This document shows, one piece after another, positions 19,719-30,070 of a stretch of DNA of 30,070 bases (positions within the stretch are counted from its first letter, which is position 1; each line of letters begins with the position of its first letter). The position numbers were made by a program, and so were the translations under genes. The notes beneath the pieces were generated by a model, which made no database searches, was not told where the DNA came from, and saw only the letters and a list, made by a program, of their open reading frames with translations. The DNA is from Saccoglossus kowalevskii (taxonomy: Eukaryota; Hemichordata; Enteropneusta; Harrimaniidae), in contig NW_003155736.1 of the NCBI RefSeq assembly GCF_000003605.2, forward strand, positions 626,763 to 656,832. The letters run 5' to 3'.

Positions 19719-22700
19719 CTATACAAATAGAAGATATATATTGCATTTTGTTAAAATATTAATTATAATATTTATTTTATCTTCGATCTATGATATACGT
19801 GCTCGTGTGTTCATCTGTATACTAACAAAATCAAAAGGCAATATGTTGGTAATATTGAAAACAGTAGAGTACTAGTAGATAGGAACAACTTTTTACTTTT
19901 CCAGATACTTAAAGCCATCTCAGATTCTCATTTTATGACACAAGCAATATGTTTGTGCACGTGTTAGTCCAAAATTCGAGACGGGAGCAATATCCGAATA
20001 AAATAATGCATAGTTATTCATGCGTCCGGGCACCATTTTGTTTTGAAGAATTGGCCCAGCGTGCGACTAAAACAGGAAGTCATCAATGGCGTGTACCACT
20101 TTGGTTATTGCATAACATTTGGGCAAAGTCAGGTTACCGGCAACGCCTCATTTCTTTATTTTGCCAAATCGTATGTGACAATAATACCACAATGGTATTG
20201 CTGGTAATGGTATTGCAATAGTGTTTCGAATTTTTTTATGATTTGTAAATTGAATATATATAAAATATTGTACACTGATTTTTTTGTTCACATACTCTAA
20301 TATAAAAATAACATGTACATACCTCTCTGGTGCCGACACAGTGAAACAAGAACAGGAAGATTCCCTACAAGTCAAACAAAAGTATAACACTGTGACGTAT
20401 ACATACAATAATTGCGCATCACAAATACCTTGACATTGGTAATGTTTTATTAATAGTCAAAAAAATCTCTGCATGATATATGATCTTTAAAAAGTGCAAA
20501 ACATCAGTTCCTCTTACTAAATGGATTTGGGTATCTAGAGTATGTATATCATATAGGCCTGTATTCATAAAGTATTAATTACAATTATTACAAAAGATCA
20601 CATGACACTCATTGTGTGAGGCTTTTTGTTTCAATTATATTATACTTACCTGACAAGCAATGAGAGTTATGAAAACATAACGATACACGATATAATCACC
20701 CATGAGATACAGTATACCAAATGCCCAGCCAGTTCCAAGTATAAGCGGCAAGAAAATTGCAGCTCGAATGCTGGACCTATGCATTTGACAAATAATATTA
20801 TTATTATTATATCACGACATGGAAAATATATACATCGATACGCAGTCAATGTAAATGAATAGGTTTATTAATATTTGATACATTTATAATTACTTACGTA
20901 AAACCGGAGTGGAATTCAACAACGTCCTTGCTCTCTCTTTTTGTTTTCATCACTTCGGCAATAATGACGTAATTTATCTGAATACGAGTAAAAAATATTA
21001 AACAACTGTCATCTCGGTGATATTTAAGTTCTGAAATTGTGTCTATTTTTTCAATATTGTAAGGGTGTTTATGATTCACTGTGTAAATATGCAGGAACCA
21101 GTTTAGATTTACTGTTAGATCAACTGATGATTAAACGAGAGGAGTACATACTATAAGTAATGCTGCGGCTGGCCCAGCAAAATACATGTAAGCGAAATCG
21201 TCAACTGATATCCAACAGCTGAAAACAAAATACAAAACAAATGTTAAATGTTAATTTTAGATACTGTGATTGCGTGCAGTGATTGGAAGTCACTTTATTT
21301 TGCGAATGAAATAAATAATCAGCAATATGAATATTATTTATGATCAGTAAAGAGTGTGCAAATAAACGACACGCCACCTATATCGACATATCACAATAAA
21401 TCCGATAAACTCGGAATTTATTCCATGAATGGTTTTTTGAAATAGGTGACATCAGTTTTTGGTTATGAGCCCTATTGTCATATATCAGTCTCTCACTATT
21501 TTGACCAATATGTGTGTCAATCATTTCTTCACTGTTTGATTGTGTTGCTATCGTAATATGTTTGGCAGTTTTTTGTTTGTTTGAAGGATTGTGAAATTGT
21601 ATATTTATTGGATATTGATTATGATACTGATTATGATATTGTTTCTAGTGAAATCACATACTATAGCACATTTGGTTGTATCATGTGATACTTACATCCG
21701 AGCATGTCCATATATGTCCAGTGACATTGCGAACGTGATTCCAACGACCAACACTGGAATTCCTAAAGAATATTATAGAGACGGGGTCTAATTAACACCA
21801 ATGTATGATAACACACAAATATTAAGAATATTACTTACTATATTCGGCCATACACTATAATACAAATTATATTTAATTTAAAAATGCCAGTACACATTTC
21901 CGTCAATTCCAATGAGAAGTGGCATAAGTAGACCGATTCCTAATTCCGGTACGAACAAATAAAACTACAACTCACCCCAACCAAGTATTAGGTAATATCG
22001 AAGTATCTCAGAACAGAGTGAGTTTGCCCCCTCTGTTTTATCCTTGTCATCCAAGTCTGCACTTCCAGTAATTGCTTTCTTAATATCTACCAGGAGATTA
22101 ATTCCTTCCAACAACGTCCAAGTAAAGGCAGACAAGTAAAAGAAGTGCATACACACACCGAGAATTACGCAATCGTTCTAGAATAGAAATAGACAAGGAG
22201 TTCACATTTGCCTGCATTTTGATTGAATTGTTCGTTTCAAATAAAAACCGGGGAAGTGTGTGTATTCGCATAACAATCTTACCTGGTTGTCGTGTAATGG
22301 GATAGTGAGAATGAACGCCAGTGTGCCACCGAATATAGCAACACACAGATTAATGTGAATTACATGCCGTATGGTGTGAAGATAACTGGAAAAACAAAGT
22401 TATTATAGTTATTAGTCATAGTAATTATTAAGCATATAATCATATAGATTGGATCAACAGGGTTTCGCGCGGCGTAAAATAATTCGCTTTAATGATGTGA
22501 TATGGACAGAATACAGAATGTCCAGAAGCAAATTTGACGTTTTTAGCACACAGTGCTGATTGTTATTGTAAGAAGAGAAAATGTCATTGTTTCAACGAAC
22601 AAATATTCAGTTTTGTTCTACATTATCAGTTCACGAGGAATCATAATCCTAACTTAAAGCGGGAGGGTCGTCACCTGCACGCTCGCGGGAATTGGTCATG

Positions 22701-25700
22701 AGTCCCACAAGCGACGATAACAACACAGGCTAAAAAAGCAAAGGCTCATGGTTAGGCGCTTGTTTGTAAACAATGACACGCTATGGCCAACTGACACATG
22801 CGCAGATGATGACTTCCCCGAAATAGTTCATGTATACTGCATTCTTAACGGAAAATGTTGACGCTGCACTTACCTGACACACACAAACATCATAACAAGC
22901 AGTAATACCAGTGCCATGGATGTACCTCCGCCAATTAACATAATGTATTCAAGAATGATGTCATCAATAGTCTTAATCTAGAAATAAAATGGCCAATCAT
23001 TATCATTCTCACACAAAAAACAAATGTATTAATCGATGTGACACAATTTGGTTGTGTGTTCAGTATGTTATTTCGATAATTGTAATTTTGAAAAAAATAC
23101 ACATTCGTTCCAAGAGAGAATTACCTACTTATAGATATTGGGATAAAAGTACATGCATGGACATGTTAAGGTGTGGCATAGGAGGGGTTAGCATGGAGGT
23201 ACATGATTGTTAAGTTTGGCATCGAAATGTTAATTGTTATATCAGTATTAAAATAAAAACATATCACTTACCTCTATGACCGGAGGTGTGATAACGACAG
23301 CGAAGTTTGTGAAATGCACACAGTCACAAATGGTTTGCGATAGACCAGTGTCCTGGATAGAACAACCTGCCGTATCCCAGGCACCGAAGACTGTGTCCCT
23401 GAAATCAAAGACGCATTTTGCAAATACATTTCTCATATATCAAACGAGTCAAACTTTTATTTATGCGAGGGGTAAAACGAGTTTTGGAAGCTACTTACGG
23501 GACTGTAAAGTTCCAAAACGCACATAGTGCAGTTTCTCCGACCTCAAGATTCTGAAAATAAATAAAAGTATTCATGTTTATGAATGCTAGAATAATAAAC
23601 ACTCGCAATAATTATGCGAAAAGGAACAGCTGTATAAAGCTACCCCCCTATAGTAAAATAAATCCATGATCACCCTTGAATGCTGTAGTGTTATCTCAAC
23701 GGGGAGATACAAGTCTTCTCTGAGTGGCGGCGATGTTTGCAGAGAGACAATTCGGCTGCCAACAGTGACGACTTCGCCGTAATCTAGACCAATGCTGTTG
23801 AAAAATCACAGAACAGCAATTATTGTCTAACTGACATGGTCACTTAATTCTGCTTATATACACAGAATACTCAATTTCGTATTTTTGAAGGAGGAGGTGG
23901 GAGGAAGAGGAAGAAGAGATGGACGAAAAGAGGGAAGTTGTTACTTGGTATAGACAATGGACTATTTGCTTACTTTTCATGTGGAAACTGCGGAAACATA
24001 TCTTTTAACGTGTTGTATTCAAAGAATATGAATATCACCGTATCGTACCCTGGAATTTGGAAGAATCATTAGTAGCTACTTATTATATTTAAGCTGTCTT
24101 ACATGCGTACATTGAATAACACGGAGAGTACTCCGAGAAATATACCCCGCTGTGTGTAATATATCGGACACTGTACCTTATACATACGTTGAATATTAAC
24201 TGTGACGTCATAAATATTCCAGTAAATGGTTGGTTTCAGAAGTACATGCAACAAACACAAGCAGAGGGACATAATAATATCTGTGTGTAGTTGTTAATTA
24301 ATATTTCGCGTCCCCAGTCTTGTGTGTTTCTTTGTTATATCCAATATATTTGACGCTCAACTTTGCTTTCCGAAAATGATAGATAACGATTTTTATTGTA
24401 ATACTTACCCTTAATTGTGAAATCAAACAAGATATTCGGCGTAGCAATATTGTCAGTGGGTTTGTTCCACATCTGATTCGTTCTGTTCCATCGAGAATCC
24501 TCGTAATTTGGAAATATGCGTATCTGGTGTAAATCCAACTCTGACATCGGACATTTATGAACTTCAAGAGCTAAAAAAAAACAAAAACAGGTAGTAATAG
24601 TAGTTGATACAAGAACATTGACGATACAGTCTATTTTGTAATTGTGTTCTTTTCTAAGCACGTTTATTTACATTATACAATTTCGCTCACTATTTCCGAC
24701 AAGATATGTTAAGACAAATAATATTATCAGTGAAATTAATAAATAATAAAGACAAGTACATGTATTTAATGGTATCAAATGTTACTGATATAGTAAACAT
24801 TGTTGACGGCTATACATTTCTTGCATTCCAAAAACACAATAACAATAAACACAACTTCATTTATCTATTCCATATTTTTCAACTTGTTATTTGCAAACCA
24901 CTGATAACAAAAATTTTATTTCTAATAATGCAATAAAGATATTTTTTGTGTCACGGCGCTATATTCAGGCTAGACGGATCCATCCTGAAGCATTAGTATA
25001 GCCCTCCTCCGCAACCCTCATTGTTGGTAAATAAAGACATATTTTGTTCATTGTGTATACATATAACACAAATCATACCTATGTTGTCTGCAACAACGAC
25101 TAGATCTAGGTCTTTGTCAAAATACTGGGCAAGTTGCATACTCCAGTCGTCCAATGCCTTTACCAACTGTGAAGTTCCTGATTGAGTCTACGGATGAATG
25201 AGTTTGGTTTACAAGGCTATTGCCAATGTGTAATTCATTGAAAATTATTTGAATTCTACGAGTAATCGATATACGTGAATAGTCTTACTCTGTGAACTTC
25301 GTTCCACTTAGCTGCTCGACTTGCATCTACAAGCTTACTAGAAACTTCAACAAGATTCTGAAAGAATGACATTAATTTGTTTTAAATACAGGTAATATAA
25401 AACGGGCATCGATGATCACTTTTATACAAGCTACAAGTTATGAAACAGCTTACATGGAATTCATCCACAACTTCTGTTAAGTTCATCCTCTCCGGTCGCC
25501 ACGGACCAGTTAGTTTCTCAACGATCAACACCGATGTCTGGAGCTCGTCAGCTGAGATGTACATGTTTGGGGCGAATAATTCATGTAGCTTCTCCACTAC
25601 GGTTGCAAATCCTACATCATCAAGAGTTTCACTCATAATCTAATGTTGAAATGGTAAACAAAAAATACACTATGTAAATAATTGTGTTTTTAGAACTAGT

Positions 25701-28700
25701 TGAGACGATACGTTGAAACTGCAGCTCCGATATGCATGTTAGTTATTAGCAAGTTTCTGACGCACGATAGTATGTTGGGTTTTGATACGCACATCCACAA
25801 TCTCTAATGAAGTTTTCGGAATCTTTAATGCATGTTGTTAAAAAATATACATGTTCGCTGGACTAATCAAATAGCTATGAATTGGAAGAAACAAAATGGT
25901 GGATCCGATGAAGTTTTTTATATCACGTGATATTGACACCAGGAAATGATATTGACATACCAGCTGATACAGCTCATCAATATTACGAGCGCAATTTGCC
26001 TCATGACGATCTGCGCAGTCGGGGTTACCAGTGAAAGCAGAAAGAGCATCTAACTCAGCATGGTTTGTTGTCACGTCTGCAATACAAAGCACATATATTT
26101 GGGGAAAAATAACTATAACATTATCAGTAAAATTATTATGTGATTTGTATAACTAATGATATCTTAATTTGAGTATTATATGAGCGTTTGGGGATAATGC
26201 ACACATAGTAGCTCTCTCTCTCGCACCTTCTTATAGCAAGAAAACACGTGTGTATATGCATTTCATTGAAAGTAATTATTAGAATATACAACTACTGTGA
26301 GATGTAGACACGAAAACAGCAGTCAAGTTCCCGGAATGATTATGCTAATTACTTTCTTAATCGCTCGGCCTAATATTCTGTACGAGAATACCGTATGTCA
26401 ATGTCATGTCCCTGTATATTTATGAGAGTGCAACAATAGTTCAGATTGCTAATTCATTTCAAACTCACGAATTTCATCGGTGTTTCCACCGGTTAATATT
26501 TCTTCCAATTCCGATGTGACGTCCTCGTCGAAAGCCTCGTACCATATAGCTGGGTCATCAAAGGTGCCGCCAAGGTAATCTTCGTCGGCGTCATTTCTCT
26601 TTCCCAAGTGAAGAAACTGATAAAAATCAGGTCTTGCTGCACCCGTCTCGCCGGTATTAGTATACGCTATGGCAAAAACCGGTAAATAGCAATGGTAAAT
26701 TCTGAGGATATATATTGAATAATTCAGAAGATATTAACCGAGAGGCGATACTGAGTTTAAAAAATAAGTGCATTTAAAAATCGGCATAACGATATATATG
26801 CTTCGCCTTCGTTGGTGACAAAGTTCTTGCTACTAGAGCAAACTACACTACCCGACACAGTATGTTTCAAAACACCTTAAATGTATATGGCCAATGTATC
26901 ATGAGAGATTTCATAATACGTATAATGGTTACAATATAATGTTAATATAATAAAAACCAATCAAATGAAACTTTCTGAATTGTGCTGTAAAATTACTTCA
27001 CTTCTAGTAACAATATATAATTTTTTGAGTCAGGAGACAACATAACGTATATAAATATATACACTTCAGAAAACGTCGAAAAAATTCAATCCAGGCTGGT
27101 TAGTCACTAAACTTGTTCATTGGCCAATCATTATTTTTGACTGTATCTAAATGATTTGAACCCACAGCATTGGAAGTGTCACAAAAAGAACTTCTTTGAG
27201 TGGGTGTCTTTAGAAACTACGAATGTAGAAGAATGTCTTGCGCGCGTATACTGTAAAACATGTTGAAAAAGCGGTAAAATTGTGGTAAAATGACGTAATA
27301 GCGAAATGTTGATTTAGCGAATCTCTCTTGTCATTGTTGATATCTTTGTTTGGCGGCCATTTTGAATTGATAATAAAGTCATTAGCGACATCTTGAAATA
27401 GCAAATCAGTTCTCTCGCTAAATTCGCGAAAAAGACATGTTATACAGTACATGTATATTAGCCCAGATAATGCAGGTTAACTGAAGTGCCAATAACTATG
27501 TATATTTCAACATGTATATCTGTGCTCGTCTTACCCTCAAGTGAACCATTAATATAGACTTTAAGTCCTTTACTTTCACTCCACGACATGGCAACGTTTA
27601 ACCAAAAACTGTTGAAGATGTATTCCAATTGTATTTGCCATTTATTCTGTCCATTATGCACCAGGAAGTAGGTGTAGTTCTGATTTGTGTAGACTGCGAA
27701 ACCTCTACCAAGATTTGACTGAGCTCCAGAACTAGCAAATGATACAAATGATTACTGTAAAATGTGTTTATATGGTACCTACAACATTTCTTGTAATTTT
27801 TAATTTCACAATTAAGAACTTTTGCCTTACAACAATTTTGAATATGGCAAATCAAGTTTAATGTTAAAAAAAACACGTTAAAGCGGGAGAGTCGTCGCCT
27901 GCGCATGCGTCAGATGGTCATAGCGTGTCATTGTTTACAAACAAGCGTCTACCTATGAACCTTTGCGTTTTTAGCGTGTGTTGTTATCATAGCTTGGAAC
28001 TCAATTCTCGCGCGTGCGCAGGGGACCACTCAACCACTTTAAAAACATACATTTACATTCAACTAAATGAAAAATCACTCAAGGAAAATTTACTAAAGAT
28101 AACAAGATTCTGGATAGTTAATAATGATCACAATCTAAACCTTTATTTTTACATCACAGAAACTCTACCTTTTAACAGTACAGTTATCAAATGGCGCAAT
28201 GCGCAAATGACACATATCCTAGATTAGCGTATTTTTTATACTATACTGAATATTTCAACAATGCAGTTGCACTAATGACGTAATATGCAATTGAGAAAAT
28301 TATACAGTCACATACTCTAGAATTAATATCGTCAACTTTTCCTACCTAAGAATGTATCCGACACCTCCAGGATTTGTGGATGCGTCCTCAAAATGACGGG
28401 TGTCTGTCAATAAAATCCATACTGATATAGTCACACCGCCTTCAAGGCACTTTGAAGGATCGCTGATGCAACGTCCTCCATAGTAACCTAGCGTGGAAAA
28501 AAAACATGTCTGTTCATATTTCTTCTTTATTTTATCCTGACAACAATTACTGTAACAACATTCAACATATGGGGGTCACGTGATTATATAAACGTGCGAC
28601 TACGACAAATAATACGTTGGATATGCCCGTGATATTGTATTTGGATGAAACAAATCACGTGACATAGAAACACGCAAATGCCCCCATCCATCTTTAAAGG

Positions 28701-29712
28701 TCGAAAAATCGTATTTAGATGTTGCCAAAAGGCTCAAACCATCGTCTATTTAGCAACCAAGGTCACTATTTCACGAGTGACGACCAACATTGTCGCCATA
28801 CTTTTTTGCCTGGGTGACCTAAACATGTAATGTATGCTATAATCAACACGTTAAAATCGTTCACAAACATTTAACCGATTACAATTGTTAACTCGCACTT
28901 AGCATGATTATTTTGTTCAAATTTGTCATATAATTCTTAATTCGGAAAACATTTGTCAAGTGGACATTGTTTCTACTATTTCCACCATAATTTATGTTGA
29001 AGCTGTATTCTATTAACACGTTATTATTAATAATCAGAATGTTATAATAATTCATGACAATTATAAGTATTATCACGCAAAATGTTCAGATACGATAAGA
29101 CCTATTTCGATACCACAAAATTTGGATTGAAGTTTTTTAAGAAGAACTTAATTCGGTCATCGCCTTAGTTACCAACAGCCCAAAATAAAAACCACATTGT
29201 AAAATTCATTCTGATCTGTTTTAATGAAAGCATTTTGTAGAGAATCAATCTATCGATACTATAAGTACTACAAAGAAACATTATATGTGCCTACCCATAT
29301 CGATGTAACCCAAGTGGCTATTGTCTCTTGTATAGACAGCGCCACCTTCAATACCCTCTCTGTCTAATGTGAGAGTTGTGTGTATAATTTCAACACCACT
29401 GTCTGGGTCTGTTATATCGTAGTGCTCGTCAGCGGTATTGTATGTTCCACTATCTGGAAGGTAAAAACGCTCATCATTACCATATGTGTATTTGTTTATT
29501 TATTTATTCATTTATTTATTGTTTTTTTTTTTTTTTTTTTTTTTACCATCTACGTCAGACAGATCGTCATCGACAGCAGTGCTTGCATCAGGCAATACAA
29601 CCATGACATCATCAAACCATGCTTTCAATGGAGAGGATATCCCGTAGTTGGAGCGTCCAAGAGTGAATTCAGTGAACTCATCATAGGAACGGAAATGTGT
29701 TTGACCCATGGA
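18914..29712 (-). CDS. Adhesion G-protein-coupled receptor with LamG-like ectodomain, 5'-partial
   Basis: Plasma-membrane receptor of the adhesion GPCR family (class B2). Twenty-five exons join in frame at GT-AG sites, giving 2784 nt (927 residues and a TGA). Exons, 5' to 3': 29547-29712, 29295-29453, 28346-28487, 27535-27731, 26469-26666, 25961-26076, 25454-25639, 25289-25357, 25079-25187, 24409-24570, 23974-24049, 23674-23794, 23499-23551, 23272-23398, 22874-22977, 22283-22385, 21976-22177, 21696-21762, 21152-21218, 20898-20977, 20650-20776, 20323-20364, 19653-19718, 19235-19268, 18914-18924. Counting residues from the first visible exon: end of a LamG-like unit 1-55, LamG-like domain about 56-270, GAIN about 290-627 with the GPS near 613-615, 7TM about 638-888, tail to 927. 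The first visible exon begins after an acceptor (TTTCAG) in mid-domain, so start codon and signal peptide lie beyond 30070. Every phase was checked and matches. Family assignment is firm; ligand and orthologue are unknown. The last two tail exons are the least certain. Confidence 0.93.
18925..20897 (-). other. Introns around the receptor tail and TM6-TM7 exons
   Basis: Introns 18925-19234, 19269-19652, 19719-20322, 20365-20649 and 20777-20897. They are AT-rich. 19949-20221 is open on the plus strand and richer in GC, perhaps an old transposon piece, but has no recognised motif. A short (ATT)n run lies near 20795-20810. Confidence 0.6.
20323..22977 (-). CDS. Receptor seven-transmembrane block (8 exons)
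   Basis: This block codes for residues 628-891. TM1 (exon 22874-22977) has YIMLIGGGTSMALVLLLVMM. TM2 (22283-22385) has the family's R-x-x-I-H-x-N-L-C pattern as IRHVIHINLC. TM3 (21976-22177) has NDCVILGV, then FFYLSAFTWTLLEG, matching the usual HxFxLxxFxWxxxEG. TM4 starts in the same exon as RYYLILGWG and continues IPVLVVGITF (21696-21762). The second extracellular loop carries CWIS (21152-21218), whose Cys would pair with the TM3 Cys, followed by TM5 with FAGPAAALLI. Exon 20898-20977 gives the third intracellular loop. TM6 (20650-20776) has LPLILGTGWAFGILY, with the conserved W. TM7 ends QGIFLFLFHC across 20650-20776 and 20323-20364. The order and motifs are diagnostic of adhesion GPCRs. The loop between TM3 and TM4 is unusually long and acidic. 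Confidence 0.95.
21219..22873 (-). other. Introns between the TM5 and TM1 exons
   Basis: Introns 21219-21695, 21763-21975, 22178-22282 and 22386-22873. The first holds an imperfect tandem of TGATTATGATAC-type units (about 21614-21642). The last contains the first MITE copy. Otherwise nothing is seen. Confidence 0.65.
22657..22823 (-). mobile_element. MITE copy 1 (TA target-site duplication), inverted orientation
   Basis: 167 bp, bounded by TA on both sides. It begins AAGCGGGAGGGTCGTCACC and ends with a diverged inverted end (CATGCGCAGATGATGACTTC then CCCGAAA). Its interior matches copies 2 and 3 in reverse (CATGGTTAGGCGCTTGTTTG, AATGACACGCTATGGCC). It lies in the intron between the TM1 and TM2 exons. 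Confidence 0.85.
23272..26076 (-). CDS. Receptor GAIN domain with GPS autoproteolysis site (9 exons)
   Basis: This block codes for residues 288-627. The exons at 25961-26076 (PDCADRHEANC and a helix), 25454-25639, 25289-25357 and 25079-25187 encode mostly helical sequence, as expected for GAIN subdomain A. Subdomain B follows: KCPMSELDLHQIRIFP, then VTVGSRIVSLQ, PVEITLQHSR, and ALCAFWNF (C577, W580), matching the family pattern in which an 'H' strand precedes a C-x-FW motif. The GPS exon 23272-23398 holds GAWDTAGC and CDCVHF/TNFAVVI, so all four GPS cysteines are present (C577, C597, C609, C611). Cleavage would fall between F614 and T615, releasing a tethered agonist that begins TNFAVV. In this family that peptide activates the 7TM domain after the N-terminal fragment is lost. 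The donor at 23668-23673 is weak (GTGATC), and an in-frame alternative lies 30 nt further on. Confidence 0.92.
23885..23936 (+). repeat. Polypurine tract in a receptor intron
   Basis: About 50 bases almost entirely G and A on the plus strand (GGAGGAGGTGGGAGGAAGAG and on), a polypyrimidine run in the transcript, upstream of the acceptor at 23794. It could assist branch-point and acceptor recognition or form triplex DNA. Confidence 0.7.
24571..26468 (-). other. Larger introns of the GAIN block
   Basis: 24571-25078, 25640-25960 and 26077-26468 exceed 300 bp, as does 24050-24408 just to the left of this span. They are AT-rich, with no gene or repeat recognised beyond short runs such as CTCTCTCTC near 26213. 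Confidence 0.6.
26469..29712 (-). CDS. Receptor ectodomain block: end of one LamG/pentraxin-like unit plus a full LamG-like domain (5 exons)
   Basis: These exons code for residues 1-287 of the visible receptor. The first exon (29547-29712) contains FTLGRSN and AWFDDVMVV, which looks like the C-terminal strands of a concanavalin-A-like/LamG fold. The next four exons give a whole second unit: LTLDREGIEGGAVY near its start, CISDPSKCLEGGVTISVWIL (two Cys then a WxL strand), a stretch ending GLKVYINGSL, then FLHLGKRND and GGTFDDPAIWYEAF. The ending of the second unit mirrors the first exon, which suggests tandem domains. Such folds in adhesion GPCRs usually bind extracellular matrix, glycans or cell-surface proteins; the ligand here cannot be inferred. 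NYT and NGS are possible N-glycosylation sites. The LamG versus pentraxin subtype needs a profile search. Confidence 0.82.
26667..29294 (-). other. Larger introns of the LamG block
   Basis: 26667-27534, 27732-28345 and 28488-29294. The second contains MITE copy 2. The others hold no recognised gene; 27210-27452 has a GC-richer patch with GGCGGCCATTTTG, a reverse YY1-like motif. Confidence 0.6.
27881..28039 (+). mobile_element. MITE copy 2
   Basis: 159 bp between TA dinucleotides. It begins AAGCGGGAGAGTCGTCGCCT and ends CGCGTGCGCAGGGGACCACT then CAACCACTT, an inverted, diverged form of the start. The interior shares GGTCATAGCGTGTCATTG and CCTTTGCGTTTTTAGCGTG with the other copies. It lies in the intron between receptor exons 3 and 4. 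No coding capacity. Confidence 0.88.
29454..29546 (-). repeat. 93 bp receptor intron made mostly of simple repeats
   Basis: In transcript sense the intron starts GT, runs directly into 23 A (29522-29544 as T on the plus strand), continues with TAAA-type repeats (29492-29520) and ends TTACCTTCCAG. Confidence 0.85.
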
Positions 29713-29915
29713 CTGAAAGACAGCAGAGAAAAGCAGGTGTCAATTAATGGACGTATCTCCCGTACATGGACAAATCCGTACGAGATTTGGGATAGATATA
29801 CTGATCTTAATGTAGACACATCAAAATAGTTTCACATCAAACCATACATTGTATTTCATATTGTATACCACGTAAAAAATCAAATGTAATGGTCATTGAT
29901 GTCCGATGTGACTTA

Positions 29916-30067
29916 AAGTGGAGGAGTCGTCACCTGCGCATGCGACAGACGGCCATAGCGTGTCGTTGTTTACAAATAGGCGTCTACTCATGAGCCTTTG
30001 CGTTTTTAGCGTGCGTTGTTATCGTCACTTGGGACTCGCGCGTGCGCATGTGACGACCCCTCCGCTT
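29916..30067 (+). mobile_element. MITE copy 3
   Basis: 152 bp between TA dinucleotides (29914-29915 and 30068-30069). It has the best-kept ends: AAGTGGAGGAGTCGTCACC at the left and GTGACGACCCCTCCGCTT at the right are inverted with few mismatches. It lies upstream of the first visible receptor exon, probably in another intron. Confidence 0.9.
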
Positions 30068-30070
30068 TAC

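Noticed and set aside
19949-20221. Plus-strand frame of 90 codons in a receptor intron
   Set aside because: Higher GC suggests a transposon remnant, but no transposase motif or terminal repeat was found.
29380-29829. Plus-strand frame of 149 codons, the longest in the window
   Set aside because: It lies opposite two receptor exons and crosses the poly-T tract of an intron; its composition is that of an antisense shadow.
1-30070. tRNA or rRNA genes
   Set aside because: I found no A/B box pairs with a cloverleaf and no rRNA-like segment by eye. A covariance-model scan would be needed to exclude small RNAs.

Overview
The window is nuclear DNA from an animal, very probably a marine invertebrate. 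Genes are split by GT-AG introns of about 90 to 1300 bp, the intergenic DNA is long and AT-rich, there are short inverted-repeat transposons, and the proteins are metazoan-specific (C-type lectin domains and an adhesion GPCR with a GPS site). The species cannot be fixed from the sequence. Tandem LamG plus GAIN plus 7TM receptors and expanded C-type lectins fit hemichordates, amphioxus, echinoderms or molluscs. A run of exactly 50 N at 17720-17769 shows a draft assembly.

All three supported genes lie on the minus strand. (1) 2567-2995: a C-type lectin domain in one exon, whose sugar/calcium-site motifs are degenerate. Its true 5' end is uncertain. (2) 9940-12447: a complete four-exon gene for a small secreted C-type lectin of 137 residues with QPN and WND motifs; every splice junction keeps frame. 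(3) 18914-29712: the 3' 25 coding exons (928 codons with the stop) of an adhesion G-protein-coupled receptor. In order they encode the end of one probable LamG/pentraxin-like unit, one full LamG-like domain, a GAIN domain with a GPS autoproteolysis site, seven transmembrane helices and a short tail. The 5' end of the gene lies beyond the right edge.

About 60% of the window is non-coding. 1-2566 holds a short broken ORF behind a YY1-like site and a 1.2 kb GTAC-rich palindromic array. 2996-9939 is mostly featureless. 12448-18913 holds an inverted-repeat element, a degenerate 21-22 bp minisatellite (14680-15200) and a 344 bp segment repeated on both sides of the N gap, probably two uncollapsed haplotypes. 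Three copies of one TA-flanked MITE family (22657-22823, 27881-28039, 29916-30067) sit in introns of, or just upstream of the visible part of, the receptor gene.

The genes do not form an operon. The lectins would be secreted and the receptor would sit in the plasma membrane; any functional link between them is speculation. The points most worth following are the extended acidic second intracellular loop of the receptor, an in-frame alternative splice donor inside its GAIN domain, the QPN hybrid motif of the small lectin, the MITE family, and the gap-flanking duplication with its 218 bp presence/absence block.
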